This document shows, one piece after another, positions 46,366 through 57,341 of a DNA stretch of 64,000 nt (positions are counted from its first letter, which is position 1; the number at the start of each line of letters is the position of its first letter). Under the pieces are notes generated by a model, which ran no database searches, had not been told where the DNA came from, and worked only from the letters and a program-made list of their open reading frames with translations. The position numbers and the translations under genes are program-made. Source of the stretch: Icerya purchasi (lineage: Eukaryota > Arthropoda > Insecta > Hemiptera > Monophlebidae); the NCBI GenBank assembly GCA_039619475.1, contig CM077116.1:104639164-104703163 (forward strand). The letters are read 5' to 3'.

Positions 46366-47879
46366 TTTTAATGTATTCAGTTGCATAGTAAACAAGATGT
46401 AAATTATAAAAATGAGCCAGTTGGCTGAAAACGTGAGTTGTTTTACGTTGCAAATGGTTTAATATTCGTTTTGCCTTTAAAATTTTAAAATTCCAAATAT
46501 GTTTGTTTAAAAAAAAAAAAAAAACAGTATAAAAAATGAATATTTTAAATTAATTGTATTAAGAAATATGATGAATAAGTGATTAAAAATTTCTACAGAT
46601 ATAGTTTTAGTTTATAAAATATGATCAACAATTAATGTAATAATATTAGCAGAGTATCAAGTATGTTTTCTGCATTTTACGAATATGGGAGAGAACGATC
46701 ATCATGTTCTCAGGATAAAACAAATCAGAACAAAGACAAATAAAAAAATGGAGTATCGAAAAACGAACTTGTAAAATTATGAAATATCTTCAAGCCAATA
46801 TATGATTCAAACATCAATGAACGCATAACATTTCGTGGATACATTAACTACAATCAAATGCACCCTAGTAATCACATAAATGACTTAACGATTTGTGGAA
46901 AACTACAAGCTCTAAAAATCTAAAGAAATATCTATCTGCTACGACTGGAAACAAACAACTTTGAAGCAAGAGTAGAGACTTTAAAATAGGTAAACAGTCA
47001 ATCATATTATGAATTCGGAGCTCAATAAACTTTGTCATAACTATGATGAAGTTGTCGACCGCTATTGAACAATAATGAAATATAAAGAATAGCGACAAGT
47101 ACAAAACATAACGGCATCCATATCAGCACATTTCGGCAAACAATGAAGTCCTTCGCTTTAGTCGTAGCACGTGATAGAAATGGCAATTTATGAATAAAAA
47201 TAAGAATTGTTACGAGACACTCCTATGTTTTTGTTTTCGTCATCTAGTCAACTTGTATTTCTCATTTTCGTAACCTGTTATTCGTAAAGCAAATTTTCGG
47301 AAATGAATATAAACAAAATACGAGTGCGTTCGTCGTATTCTCTCGATGCGAAAGGAATTCATTTATGTTGGTTTTCGAATGCTCCACTGTTTTATCAAAT
47401 GAAATTTTATATAACGAACTGCTGATCGATTAATAATATAAGTCGCGGTTTTCGCAAGAATACTTCTAACCGAAGAATAAAGAATTATACAACAACGTAT
47501 GAAAAACATAAAAGAAAATAAGACTATAAGTGGAAGTAGTGTTGCTTTTATCTTTAATCAATAATAATATTTTTTTTCCAAGTATTAAACTTTAATGCGG
47601 CAATTTCTCCCTACCATTTGGAAAATTACGTCATTGGTTGCATAGCTGGATCATTGGATGTGTACGATGGGACTGTAATATAGCGGCGGTGCATATTAAA
47701 TGAGAAAAGTGTAATACTAAAATCAATTTTTTGAAGTAAGTTTTAATTTTTAATTGTGAAAATTTAAGTTCTCTGAAGTGTTAAAAAACAGAGAAAATTA
47801 CATGGACGGAAGTATTTTCAATATATTAGGTTAAACCGCTCGTCCTTAGCATTTAAAAGAGACTTCTATATGTTTTCTG
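46366..47879. other. AT-rich non-coding
   Basis: A-run at about 46509-46524. No gene or repeat recognised. Confidence 0.35.
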
Positions 47880-48420
47880 GTGGGTCAAGTTGTGTCTGTA
47901 AAGCAATGAACTACGGGAAAATAAGGAATGACAATTGTCCACACAAGGGGCACACAGATGGAGGCGAAGATTTGTCGATTATATGTTTGCGAGAGATAGT
48001 GATGTGACCAATTCGCGGTCGGTTGAGGATCTTAAAACCGTAACGGAATGTATCTTTTAAAAATGCCGCAGTAACTGCCAATTCTGCTTTTCACTGGTTT
48101 TTCAGGTCTTTAAAAAAAAAAAAAGTATCTATATATATATAATATCGAGAACGGTAGGTTAGCCGCCTCTAGGATTAGCAAAAATGTGGACTCGTTTCAT
48201 TAATGTGTTTAGGAACCGAAAGTAGCGTCACGTGGTTCCTATTTGATAAAGTTGATGTAAATAGTGGTATATTTTTAATATTAGCGGGTTGTTGCATTTT
48301 TGGCTTTTTAACGTGTTTAAAGACTGTAGGGAATCAGTAATTATGGAGATATTATTAAATTTAATGTTAGTCATGGCGGGATGATAAAGGCAGTATCAGT
48401 TCCATTCAGTTTTACATCCA
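47880..48420 (-). pseudogene. LINE relic: RNase H and C-terminal domain
   Basis: On the - strand: ISIITDSLQSLNTLKSQ followed by PLILKIYHYLHQLY (about 48260-48355), which is the central part of a LINE RNase H with its D-S pair. Then, after broken sequence, comes ILNRPRIGHITISRKHIIDK and PPSVCPLCGQLSF (about 47935-48035), the post-RNase H tail with the typical R.RIGH and C-x2-C motifs. Order and orientation agree with one element of the I/LOA-like family. Frameshifts and stops are present. Confidence 0.72.
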
Positions 48421-48640
48421 GAGTAAACAGGCATCGTTGGGTCTGACTTTGCGTGAGTAACGTCCTGACCTTCGAAAGCGCATGTTGCTAGCAGTGATCC
48501 TGCTTTTGTAACTTATCTTATCAGCATCAGTGTGGTAAACAAGATGATTCGAATATTTTATTAATTTGCTGGAGCTGCCATCTCCGCTCTATATAGGAGA
48601 CTTATTGTGCTTGGATTTCGTTTCAGGGATGAATCGGTAT
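48421..48640. other. Non-coding, possibly part of the adjoining LINE
   Basis: Upstream of the RNase H relic in its reading direction, but no RT motif can be read. Confidence 0.3.
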
Positions 48641-49061
48641 TTACTAGGAAAGAATTTTGAGGTTGGCGGATGAGAATATTAGGGCTGGGTATTGATTTTT
48701 CTAAGGACGTGATACCGTATTCTCGTAAGTAGCTGGTATTTCTGATAGTAGGTCGCCTGAGGAAACTGGTTTGAGAGAATAGTAAGCCGATTGTGGAGGA
48801 AAGCCACGTGTTTAGGTCAGGTAGAGATACATATTTCGCCATATGAAATATTTCTGTAAGTAACAGCGAAGGGTAGCGGAATTTAACTCATATGTTGCCA
48901 ACCACTGAGGTTCGATTTGTCCCCAGAATGAATAAATCATTTTTTAATTTAAAAAATGATAAAAATCGGGTTTGTTGTTTACTGTACATTTTTCAGAAAA
49001 GTGTTATTTAAACTGAAATAACTCTAAGACTTTTAGTATGTAATATAAAATTATAACAAAA
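48641..49061 (+). repeat. Dispersed retroposon-like repeat, copy 2
   Basis: Near-identical to 39786-40202, sharing for example GATAGTAGGTCGCCTGAGG and CTCATATGTTG(T/C)CAACCACTG. It ends in TTATAACAAAAA and is followed directly by a hAT fragment. Confidence 0.8.
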
Positions 49062-49070
49062 ACTTAACAT

Positions 49071-49199
49071 AGAGATGAGATATCACTTTTCGAAAATTTC
49101 TGTATAAGGAGTGAGTGTAGTTCTAGAGAAATGCTTCGATTTCGAATTAATGCAGGAGATACAGTATTAGAAAATCACTTAGAAAAGGTAACACATTAG
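49071..49199 (+). pseudogene. ZMYM1-like hAT transposase fragment
   Basis: 42 open codons: RDEISLFENFCIRS, then SREMLRFRINAGDTVLENHL, EKVTH and stop. RDE...(F)REMLRFRINAGD.VL..HL matches the same DUF4371 block seen at 18.55 kb in the + strand hAT (FRALLRSRINAGDVVLKEH). A donor-like AAAAG followed by GTAACA lies at about 49187, so it may preserve an exon edge. Isolated fragment; the rest of the gene is absent. Confidence 0.7.
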
Positions 49200-50300
49200 A
49201 GGCGGCGTAAGGGGTAGGTGACGTGGGCCTCCGCCTACGGCCTTGCTGTGCAAGGGGCTTCGCGCCTCAAAGGTTTATGCATTACGTATTTAAAAGCCAT
49301 GACCGCGACAAAAAATTTTGAATAAAACGATAAATATAATTAGCAACTCTCCGAACTGCCAATCTTTTTTTTTAGTTTAATTTTAATAAAGTACAATAAA
49401 TAGATGTCGCGACATAGCGAATTCGGGTGTTGCTCTGTCAGTTGTCGATTTATGCTCGTTTTGGGCTACCAGTAAACTAATCAAATATATATTGATAAAA
49501 GTAACAATAAATTCGTATTTGAAAACAATCAATTGATTTTTTTTTCTTTCGTTGTTAAATTATTGCACTTCACAAGCACCGCTTTACGATCGCTACCATT
49601 TAGTAGTATTTTTAACAAATTCTTTTGACATTAATGACAATTCAGATAATCGCCCGTCTTATCTAGTCTAGCAACATTTGCTAGCGTTGCGTTCCTATCA
49701 CGGGGAATCCTTTTCGGCCGGAGCTGGGCGGGATTTCCCATTCTGTATGTTTGGGTTACTTTCGTGCTTCTCAACGGCTAGAAAGCCAATCAAAGTATCG
49801 CACGCAGTTTTGCGCTTCATACGAACCTATTTTGTCTTTCTGGTAGTATTTGATGTGAGAATAAGTGTGGTTTATTGATTGAAAACGATTAATACCTACT
49901 TCTTAAATAAACAGGTAGCCTATTTAGTCGATCCGGTTCAGTGAACTAAAATTAATAAATGATTTTTGTTTGAAGTTTGTGTTTTTATGTCAACGCTAAA
50001 TAACTCTTTTATGTTCAAAACTTTTAAATTTCTTTTTGTGATGTGAAGAAAACAATCGTACCTGTACTTATTTATTAAAAATAATGTAAGGAATAATTAC
50101 TCACACTTCTTATAGTTTTCTTTTTAAAATCGTACGGTATGATAAATTTGCTCTACCTATATCTTCATTTTACTTGAGTCCATTTTTTACAAATTTATTG
50201 TGGATATGTTTAGTAGGTTTTACAATAATTATTATTAGGCAAATGTTATTATTGTTGTTTTTATTTACAGCTTACAGATACAATGTAGACTTTCTTATCT
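49200..50300. other. Non-coding, with GC-rich patches
   Basis: GC-rich CGGCGTAAGGGGTAGGTGAC to CAAGGGGCTTCGCGCCTC (49200-49272), and a second CG-richer patch at about 49680-49800 in which CG dinucleotides are common. The second could be a promoter or first-exon region for the frame at 50.3 kb, but no core promoter elements can be assigned. Confidence 0.3.
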
Positions 50301-50304
50301 TAAC

Positions 50305-50780
50305 ATGTCAGGCCTAGGCACCAGGAAGAGATGTCAAGAGGAAATGGGAATCCGGATCAGTAAAGAGAAAAAAAAACTGAAAGAGCTGTATAAAACCAGG
50401 TTTTCAGTTCAGATATGATGAATTTTCTCAATAAAACTGCAACTGGAAGTACGGAACTACCTGAATCCAAAGAACATAGAGTCACGTCCGAGACTTCGCT
50501 AAATTCGGAAAGTACTCTAGACGCACAGACTACCGATATCGAACGAGAGCCGGAAATAGAGATAGGATCAAACTCTAGCCGATCAGAATTTGATGCTAAA
50601 ATCCCTGTGTTGACATTGAGCAATGTAATTCACGACCACAAAGAACAGATTGGGATAGGCTATCCGCTAGTTAGCAGCGACACCAGTGATGTAATTAAAC
50701 AAGCATTTGCCCTTCCTCTTTTCATTCGAAGACTCTTATTAGATGAAAGGTTTCTAGTTAAAACGTCTCCCTATTACTAA
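50305..50780 (+). pseudogene. N-terminal region of a ZMYM1-like hAT transposase, frameshifted
   Basis: A splice-acceptor-like TTTTTATTTACAG precedes the block at about 50271. KRKWESGSVKRKKKLKELYK (about 50338-50397) is the basic opening usual in this transposase family (KRK..SGS.KRKK..KE). That frame stops at TGA about 50416, and the sequence continues in another frame with MNFLNKTATGSTELPESKEH and a long acidic Ser/Thr-rich linker, to a stop at about 50780. The zinc finger and catalytic domains do not follow; LINE sequence replaces them. It could also be an exon of a domesticated hAT gene. Confidence 0.5.
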
Positions 50781-50799
50781 TTATAAATTCCGAAATTCT

Positions 50800-51690
50800 T
50801 ATCAATTTATTTTCGATAACTATCATTTCTCTCCTCTCAAAATTCCTATATTATCCTCGATCCCTTCTCACATTTTGTCCTCCCTTTCCACCTTACTTCA
50901 CTTATAATTTCTTTGAGTTCATGCACTCTCCGAAGTTATTTCCCCTCGGACATTAAATCTCTTTTTCACCCTGCCGTTCAAAATGAATTCAATCACATGT
51001 TGTCCTTATACTTCCCTTACAATTATCTACACGGATGGCTCGAAGTCTGATGCTGGCGTTGGGGTTACGTTCATTATCCCCGTGATTACCTATTCCGAAT
51101 CCTTTCGGTTGCCCTTCTTTCCTTCTATTTTTCTTTCCGAATCCATGGCTATTTTGTAGGCAGCCCTTTCTATATCCGCGACAAACAACATGTCTAGATT
51201 CCTCCTATCCTCGGACTCGAAAAGTGTTTTATTGGTTATCTCCTCTCCCTTTCCTACTCATGCCACTGATCCAATTATTCTCCAAATTCGCTCCTTAATT
51301 TCTAATTTATTTGCACCCCGTTCTATCGTAATCGATGTACTATGAATTCCTGGTCATTACGGCATTCCTGGCAACGAGTTGGTTGACTTCTTGGCACGTT
51401 TGACGGCGATCAATGGTCTATTCATTAGTAGATTTCCTGCTCAAACTCTGTACTGTCTCTCTTATCGTTCCCATCACAATTTCTGGACTGAATTCTATCT
51501 TTCATTCTTTACCAATCCTCGATCTTTTTACCTTTCTATACAGCCCTTTCCTTTCTTCCTCTCTTCCCTGGTTTAATCTTTTCCCCTACCTTAGCCGATC
51601 GATTATTTCCTCTGGCCTCCCCACTCCTTAGAGTGCCCACGCCATTCTTGCATTCCCCTTTTCTTAATATAGTTCTTTTGTTAGACTTCT
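50800..51690 (+). pseudogene. LINE relic: RNase H domain
   Basis: TIYTDGSKSDAGVGVTF at about 51022-51072 holds the first catalytic Asp of a LINE RNase H. SDSKSVLLVIS (about 51212-51245) holds the next block. PGHYGIPGNELVDFLARLTA (about 51349-51408) contains the histidine and last Asp region. The T/C-rich downstream part to 51690 reads as the post-RNase H tail (LSYRSHHNFWTEF). Two in-frame stops are visible. Same I/LOA-like family as 8.8-12.3 kb. Confidence 0.8.
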
Positions 51691-52499
51691 TTATCTACTC
51701 AGTTTCTTATCTTTTCCTTATATAACGTACAATTTTCTACATTGGGTAAGTTTCACTGTTAACATGCCCAAAAAATTGAAATAAAAGAAATGGAAGTTGA
51801 AATTAAAACGCCGAGAACTTGTAGGTAAATGAAGCGAGACAACCGTGAAGTACAAGGCGTAAATGTTTTTTTTCATCGAATAAAAACCTACATTGCACAG
51901 TCCTGACACGCCTTTTCTTTACATTATCTTTCTTATTGCTTTAAAGAGTATAATCAGGTTGAATTTACTCGAAGTTACTCGTCAATTATTTGATAAGTTT
52001 GAAAATGTGTTTAATGCAAAACATGAAAAATTAAAAATTCGCCGGCAAAAAAAAATGGTTAATTCGAAAATAGGGAAATTTACCGGATACAATTATTGAA
52101 GTTATAAAAGTTTAATGAGGACATATATCCAACTAGTTTTAAATTTTAACTTTTCTTAGAACAAAGACTTCTGCTAAGAAATCATTCTCCTCACTATCAT
52201 TAAATCTCCGTGCATAACATCAATGTTAAAAACACTATTAGAAGAATTTGCTTCATAAGCAGTATGATTTTGATCTGGGGCCACAAGAATTGGTAGACAA
52301 ATTTCCAGAAATGGAGAAAAAAAAAGGAATAACATTTTAAAGGTTTTTTGTAGCATAATTTAACAAAAATGTGTTCACACCTATCTTTCTTCAACATAAA
52401 GAAAATAATTAATGATATTAATAACGGATAATTTTTTGTATCCTTATTTTAGTTTTACCATGCCACTTTTTTCTTTTTTTTTTTATACAGTAAATATAT
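51691..52499. other. AT-rich non-coding
   Basis: No feature recognised. Confidence 0.35.
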
Positions 52500-52840
52500 T
52501 ACAACTATAACAATAACAATAACCATACGCCCGCATATTGTATTAGGTAATTCACAGATTCGCCAAGTGGAATCGATGAAGATATTGGGCATGATATTCG
52601 ATGAAAAGCTGAGCTGGAAAATCCATATTAAAGAGACGAAAGCGGAATGCCAAAAACGATTAAATATAATCAAAAACATAGCATCAATGAAATGGGGAGC
52701 GGACAAATCTATCTTGATAAACACTTACAAGGCTATAGTCAGAGCCAAACTGGACTATGGATCCATAATCTATGCATCAGCGAGGGACAGACATCTAAAC
52801 CAACTCGACACTATTCAGAATACTGCTCTTAGATTAGGGT
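52500..52840 (+). pseudogene. LINE reverse transcriptase thumb fragment
   Basis: A clean open stretch: VESMKILGMIFDEKLSWKIH, AECQKRLNIIKNIASMKWGA, LINTYKAIVRAKLDYGSII and NQLDTIQNTALRL. This is the E motif and thumb of an RNase H-type LINE RT (LG(M/V).FD.KLSW..HI; LK.ia...WGA; Y.a.VR.kLDYG). It is joined without a break to the GC-rich minisatellite of repeat A at about 52845, giving a chimeric open frame that continues to 53085. Confidence 0.85.
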
Positions 52841-52857
52841 CACCCTCTTTCTGGCGT

Positions 52858-52921
52858 GATCGATCGGGCGCAGCTCTATCGGGCGCGACTCTATCGGGCG
52901 CAGCCTCTTTCGGGCGCAGGC
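52858..52921. repeat. GC-rich minisatellite, 4 units around CGGGCGC
   Basis: Four CGGGCGC heptamers spaced 15-17 bp apart, with spacers such as AGCTCTAT and GACTCTAT, in otherwise AT-rich DNA. Confidence 0.9.
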
Positions 52922-53480
52922 GAACTCGGACCTTTTTACAGACCACCTACGGTATTTTCAGGTATCATCCGTTAAATGTTGTCATCTGTGTTAGTGAGAA
53001 ACACGAGTTACCAAATACTGCTATCAGAAATTCCGTTCAAAAAATACTGTTCTTCATTAACGATTTAGTTTTTCCGCGCGTATAGCATATTTTTATATAC
53101 ATACACATATATATATAATCGCAAGATACATGTTTTACATGATTTTATTTGGTTATTCGCTTTTTTAAAATATTTTCTATTTTTTTTTTTTTTTGAAATA
53201 ACGACTTCAGCGTGAAATACTCATTAACAGACTTTCGCGATGTAAATTTAAGAGTTCTGTTAGCAATGGTGACACGAAACGGACGACAATTATTAATATT
53301 AATTATTGGTCAAATGGATTGTCGGTTTTCTTCATTTTCTTTTTTTTTTTTGCTAACGTATAGAGTCAACCGTATATAAAAAATTACATACTATCAACTC
53401 TAAATCATTTAAAGTGTAACATAACTGGATTGAATTTGCTTCTGATACATATTAATTATATTATCTTTCTTTTTTATTAG

Positions 53481-53624
53481 TATCTAGCAAATTTATTTGA
53501 GGATACGTTCATTGAAGTTTTTTCTGTTATCTATGATTTTAATTATATATTTAATTCCTTGGCGATCCAACCCTGGTTTCAAAAAAATATCGAAAATGAC
53601 AAGCAAAGGCGTAAAAATTTTTAA
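53481..53624 (+). CDS. Conserved 48-codon frame in repeat A (copy 1), unknown
   Basis: After the acceptor-like pyrimidine tract and AG at 53479-53480, the frame reads YLANLFEDTFIEVFSVIYDF, then NYIFNSLAIQPWFQKNIEND and KQRRKNF, stop. The same length, start and stop position are kept in all three copies (56929-57072 +; 63222-63365 -). Between copy 1 and the inverted copy I count six base differences here: four synonymous and two replacing (K to R, F to V). Copy 2 differs by one replacement (D to N). The sample is too small to prove selection. There is no ATG start, so if real it would be a terminal exon. No family recognised. Confidence 0.3.
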   Translation, partial: YLANLFEDTFIEVFSVIYDFNYIFNSLAIQPWFQKNIENDKQRRKNF

Positions 53625-53891
53625 ACATAAACACATTTATGTTAATACTGGGCGAGAAATACATACGATATTTCAAATTAAAAATTATATATCTTTGTTT
53701 TGAATTTAATATTATGTAAATGTAAATTATGGTAATCTTTAAATTAACTCACAGAATTTTCAGTACATGAAACATCCTGTCGGCTAACTTCTACTTTTTT
53801 TTTTAGTTCGTTTAGAAAAATTTTCAATCTTCAAAACACTGGACTAATATTATTTTCGTAAAAATTTTAATAAAGCCAATAAGCAAGAAGC

Positions 53892-56253
53892 ATTTCTTGT
53901 TTTGTTTAATAATAAAGCGAGCGACTCATAAAAAAATAATAATAATTAGAAATATCAACTCGGCAATACTCGATGCGTGTTTTGTAGGGGAAAAGAAAAA
54001 ATTAAAGAAATAAGTTGAGAAACAGAAGCGATTAATTAATTTTCTACTGTGAAATAGTGTTTAATAAAAATAGGAAAAGAACCGTCAATGGCTACAACCA
54101 CTTTGTAATTTACACGTTTGGTAGTAACAAAACACGTTTTAACCGAATTTTTTTTCTAGAATTTCGTTTTTTTACTAACTTATCACACTAAATTGCAATA
54201 ATACTTTCTAAATATGGTCAGTTCAGCTGGGTTGGATTTGAGTAACACAAAGCTTTAAAGGAATAATTTGCAGGTATTCGTTATTTGAATCATCGTTCTA
54301 TCAATTTACATTAAATATTTATAATAGTAACTTATTTTACTTCTGTTTCTCATCATATCGGCTTTCTTTACTAAAGGTTTTTTGGTTTTATTTCTGAAAA
54401 AAAAAAAAAATTTAATGACGGTAGTGAATAATATGAAAGATGCTATATTTAGTTCTCTATACCTGCTTTTTGGTCATGATTGCCCAATCTAAATGAGAAT
54501 TACCTTTTTCGACCTTAGTTTTATTTATTTATTTGGGCACGTCAATCAAGGACCTTTACCCGGTTTGCATTTCGATACTTATAATGTGTTGTTGCAAACA
54601 CTAAATTATCCGTACGCTTGCTTGTTTTCTTTTTGTATTTGCTGAACAGAAAAGTTCCGTTGAGGCAAAATGTGATTAAACAATAAATGAGTAATTGTTA
54701 AAATGAGCACGATCGTCTATTTGTTTTTATATAGTTATTTCATTAATTTATTTAGAATGATTTGTCAGTTAGCCTTAGAATGTTTGTCTTTATTTTTGTT
54801 CGATTCCTTTAGGTTGCTTTTTCAGATTTAACCTCATTTGGCCTAAAAGTAAAATGCACAGAAAGAAAAAAATGTTAAATATTTATGAAAAAATGAACTT
54901 GCTCCTGCGTGTATGTTTTGTAGTAAACGAAAACATAAAATGTCGCATGAAGTAGGCATGAAAGAGAGAAGAGGGTAAATTTTGAACATATTTATAAGAA
55001 AAATAATATTCTAGTATGTCGTTTTTTTTGTTTCTGTTTTTCATATATGGCTTAAACACAACTGTGCCGATATCAAGTTGAGCCTGTTAAATTAGCTTAC
55101 AGCATACTGCACAAATTACAATGTTTGGTCGCTTAGTAATAACTGAAATTTTCAAAAATCACAAAAATTGGAACAATATCTTCATTATTCTTCGATAAGG
55201 AATCAATCTTTCTTATATGAAATGGATACAGTTTTATTTAATAAATAGGTATTTTCTGTAACACGCACAAACAATATCTAAGTTACCTACAATTTGAAAC
55301 CTATAGTATGTATTGCGATAAAACTGTCGCAAAAAAATTATCCCCCCCTTTCCACAGGAATGATAATTTCTTAAACTATATATACCTATAAGGTACAACC
55401 AGTGTTCATACAGCTAGTTGAATTAGAAATTATGTTTTTCCTCTTTCAGGTTTTCCCAACAAAATAAGAGTTTTCAATTATAATATAATAATAATAGCAT
55501 TAATTACAAATATAGAAATAAACGATTTCGAAATCTTACATATAAGTAATAATAATAGTACCTATAATACATGCAAACACTAAAGTTAACTAATTACATT
55601 ATCTGGTACTCCACGAAGATAATCTTCAAGCTGAAGCTGATTATAATTTGTTTCGACTTTCAACAAACATTTGTCGCAATCGACATATTTCTTTTTTTTT
55701 ACTTGGTTGCTTTTATCAATAAGACTATGTTTTCTTTATTTTGTTGATATTATATCACGTTCATAGACGAATGACAGAAACCATTATATGTCAACATCCT
55801 TTTTTTTTTCCGGAACAGAAAAGTAAAAATAACAATAATGGCATGTTTTACACGCATTTATTGCACATTTTGTTATGTTCGACTGTTAGGAAAATTAACC
55901 ATTTTCTTAGAAATTTAAAACCGAATAGCCAATAGTACGGGTTATGAACAATGCAGGTAAATAAATTTCACCTCTTATGAAGCTATTCAGGATTTGGTAA
56001 AATAAACAAACTAAAGCACTACACTTATTTACAGAAAACAGTTTCATTCGTTAATTCTCCGTACTACGGTCATTATTAAGAATAGTCTATTCGAAAAATA
56101 TTCTAGTAATTCTTCTTCCGCCGAAATAATAACAACTGCTTTACAATAAACTTATAGTCAATTCCAAGAAAAATATACGATTTTTTCCATGACGATTTTA
56201 TCACTTTTGCTTCTTCTTTTATTCCTACGGATTCGCATATTGTAAAATATTCG
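53892..56253 (+). repeat. Segment B, left arm of a large inverted repeat
   Basis: Matches the reverse complement of the right arm (about 59455-62949) throughout, with many small indels. Examples: GTTCAGCTGGGTTGGATTTG (left, about 54221) against CAAATCCAACCCAGCTGAAC (right, about 62609), and GTCAACATCC (left, 55790s) against GGATGTTGAC (right, about 59918). I estimate the arms at 85-90 percent identical by eye. No coding region is recognised in B. Confidence 0.85.
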
Positions 56254-56261
56254 AGGTCCTA

Positions 56262-57341
56262 TTCATGGGGACCGCTCTATCGGGCGCGATCGATCGGGCG
56301 CGAAAAAGCGGGCGCGACTCTATCGGGCGCAGCCTCTTTCGGGCGCGATCTTTCGGGCGCGATCTTTCGGGCGCAGGCAAACTCAGACCTTTTTACAGAC
56401 CACCTATGGTGATTTTCAGGTATCATCCGTTAAACGTTATCGTCTGTGTTAGTGAGAAACACGAGTTACCAAATACTGCTGTTAGAAATTCCGTCCAAAA
56501 AATATCGTTCTTCGTTAGCGATTTGGTTTTTCCGCGCGTATAGCATGTTATATATGCATATATAATCACCAAACACATATTTTACATGATTTTTTTTTGT
56601 TATTCGCTTTTTTAAAATATGTTCTATTTTTTTTTTTTTTTTGAAATTACGACTTCAGCGTAAAATACTGATAAACAGACTTTTGCGATGTAAATTTAAG
56701 AGTTCTGTTAGCAATAGTCATACGAAACGGACGAAAATTATTAATATTAATAATCGGTCAAATACATTCTCGGTTTTCTTCATTTTCTTTTTTTTTTTTG
56801 CTAACGTATAGAGTCAACCGTATATAAAAAATTACAAACTATCAACTCTAAATCATTTAAAGTGTAACATAACTGGATTGAATTTGCTTCTGATACATAT
56901 TCCTTATATTATCTTTCTTTTTTATTAGTATCTAGCAAATTTATTTGAGGATACGTTCATTGAAGTTTTTTCTGTTATCTATGATTTTAATTATATATTT
57001 AATTCCTTGGCGATCCAACCCTGGTTTCAAAAAAATATCGAAAATAACAAGCAAAGGCGTAAAAATTTTTAAACATAAACACATTTATGTTAATACTGGG
57101 CGAGAAATACATACGATATTTCAAATTAAAAATTAAATATCTTTGTTTTGAATTTATTATTATGTAAATGTAAATTATGGTAATCTTTAAATCAACTCTC
57201 AGAATGTTCAGTACACGAAACATCCTGCCCGACTAACCTCTTTTTTTTCTTCTAGTTCATTTAGAAAAATTTTCAATCTTCAAAACACTGGACTAATATT
57301 ATTTTCATAAAAATTTTAATAAAACCAATAAGGAAGAAGCT
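56262..57341 (+). repeat. Repeat A, copy 2
   Basis: Direct copy of 52845-53891, with an expanded minisatellite (7 CGGGCGC units, 56274-56376) and the same 48-codon frame at 56929-57072. Similarity stops after AAGGAAGAAGCTT at 57341, where copy 1 instead continues into segment B. Together with copy 1 it brackets B like a pair of long terminal repeats. Confidence 0.85.

Larger units (their letters stand above)
52845..53891 (+). repeat. Repeat A, copy 1 (~1.05 kb)
   Basis: Collinear with 56262-57341 at high similarity by eye, and, from about 53095 onward, with the reverse complement of 62950-63736. Contents in order: CGGGCGC minisatellite (52858-52921), a segment with frame CVSEKHELPNTAIRNSVQKI..VFPRV (to 53085), a T-run, a splice-acceptor-like TCTTTCTTTTTTATTAG, a conserved 48-codon frame (53481-53624), then ATTTTAATAAAGCCAATAAGCAAGAAG. 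It continues directly into segment B. Confidence 0.85.

Noticed and set aside
53497..53703. 63-68-codon frame with a hydrophobic, signal-peptide-like start (also at 56945 and 63349)
   Set aside because: It starts at TTG, not ATG, and differences between copies are nearly all replacements in this frame; the overlapping frame at 53481 fits better.
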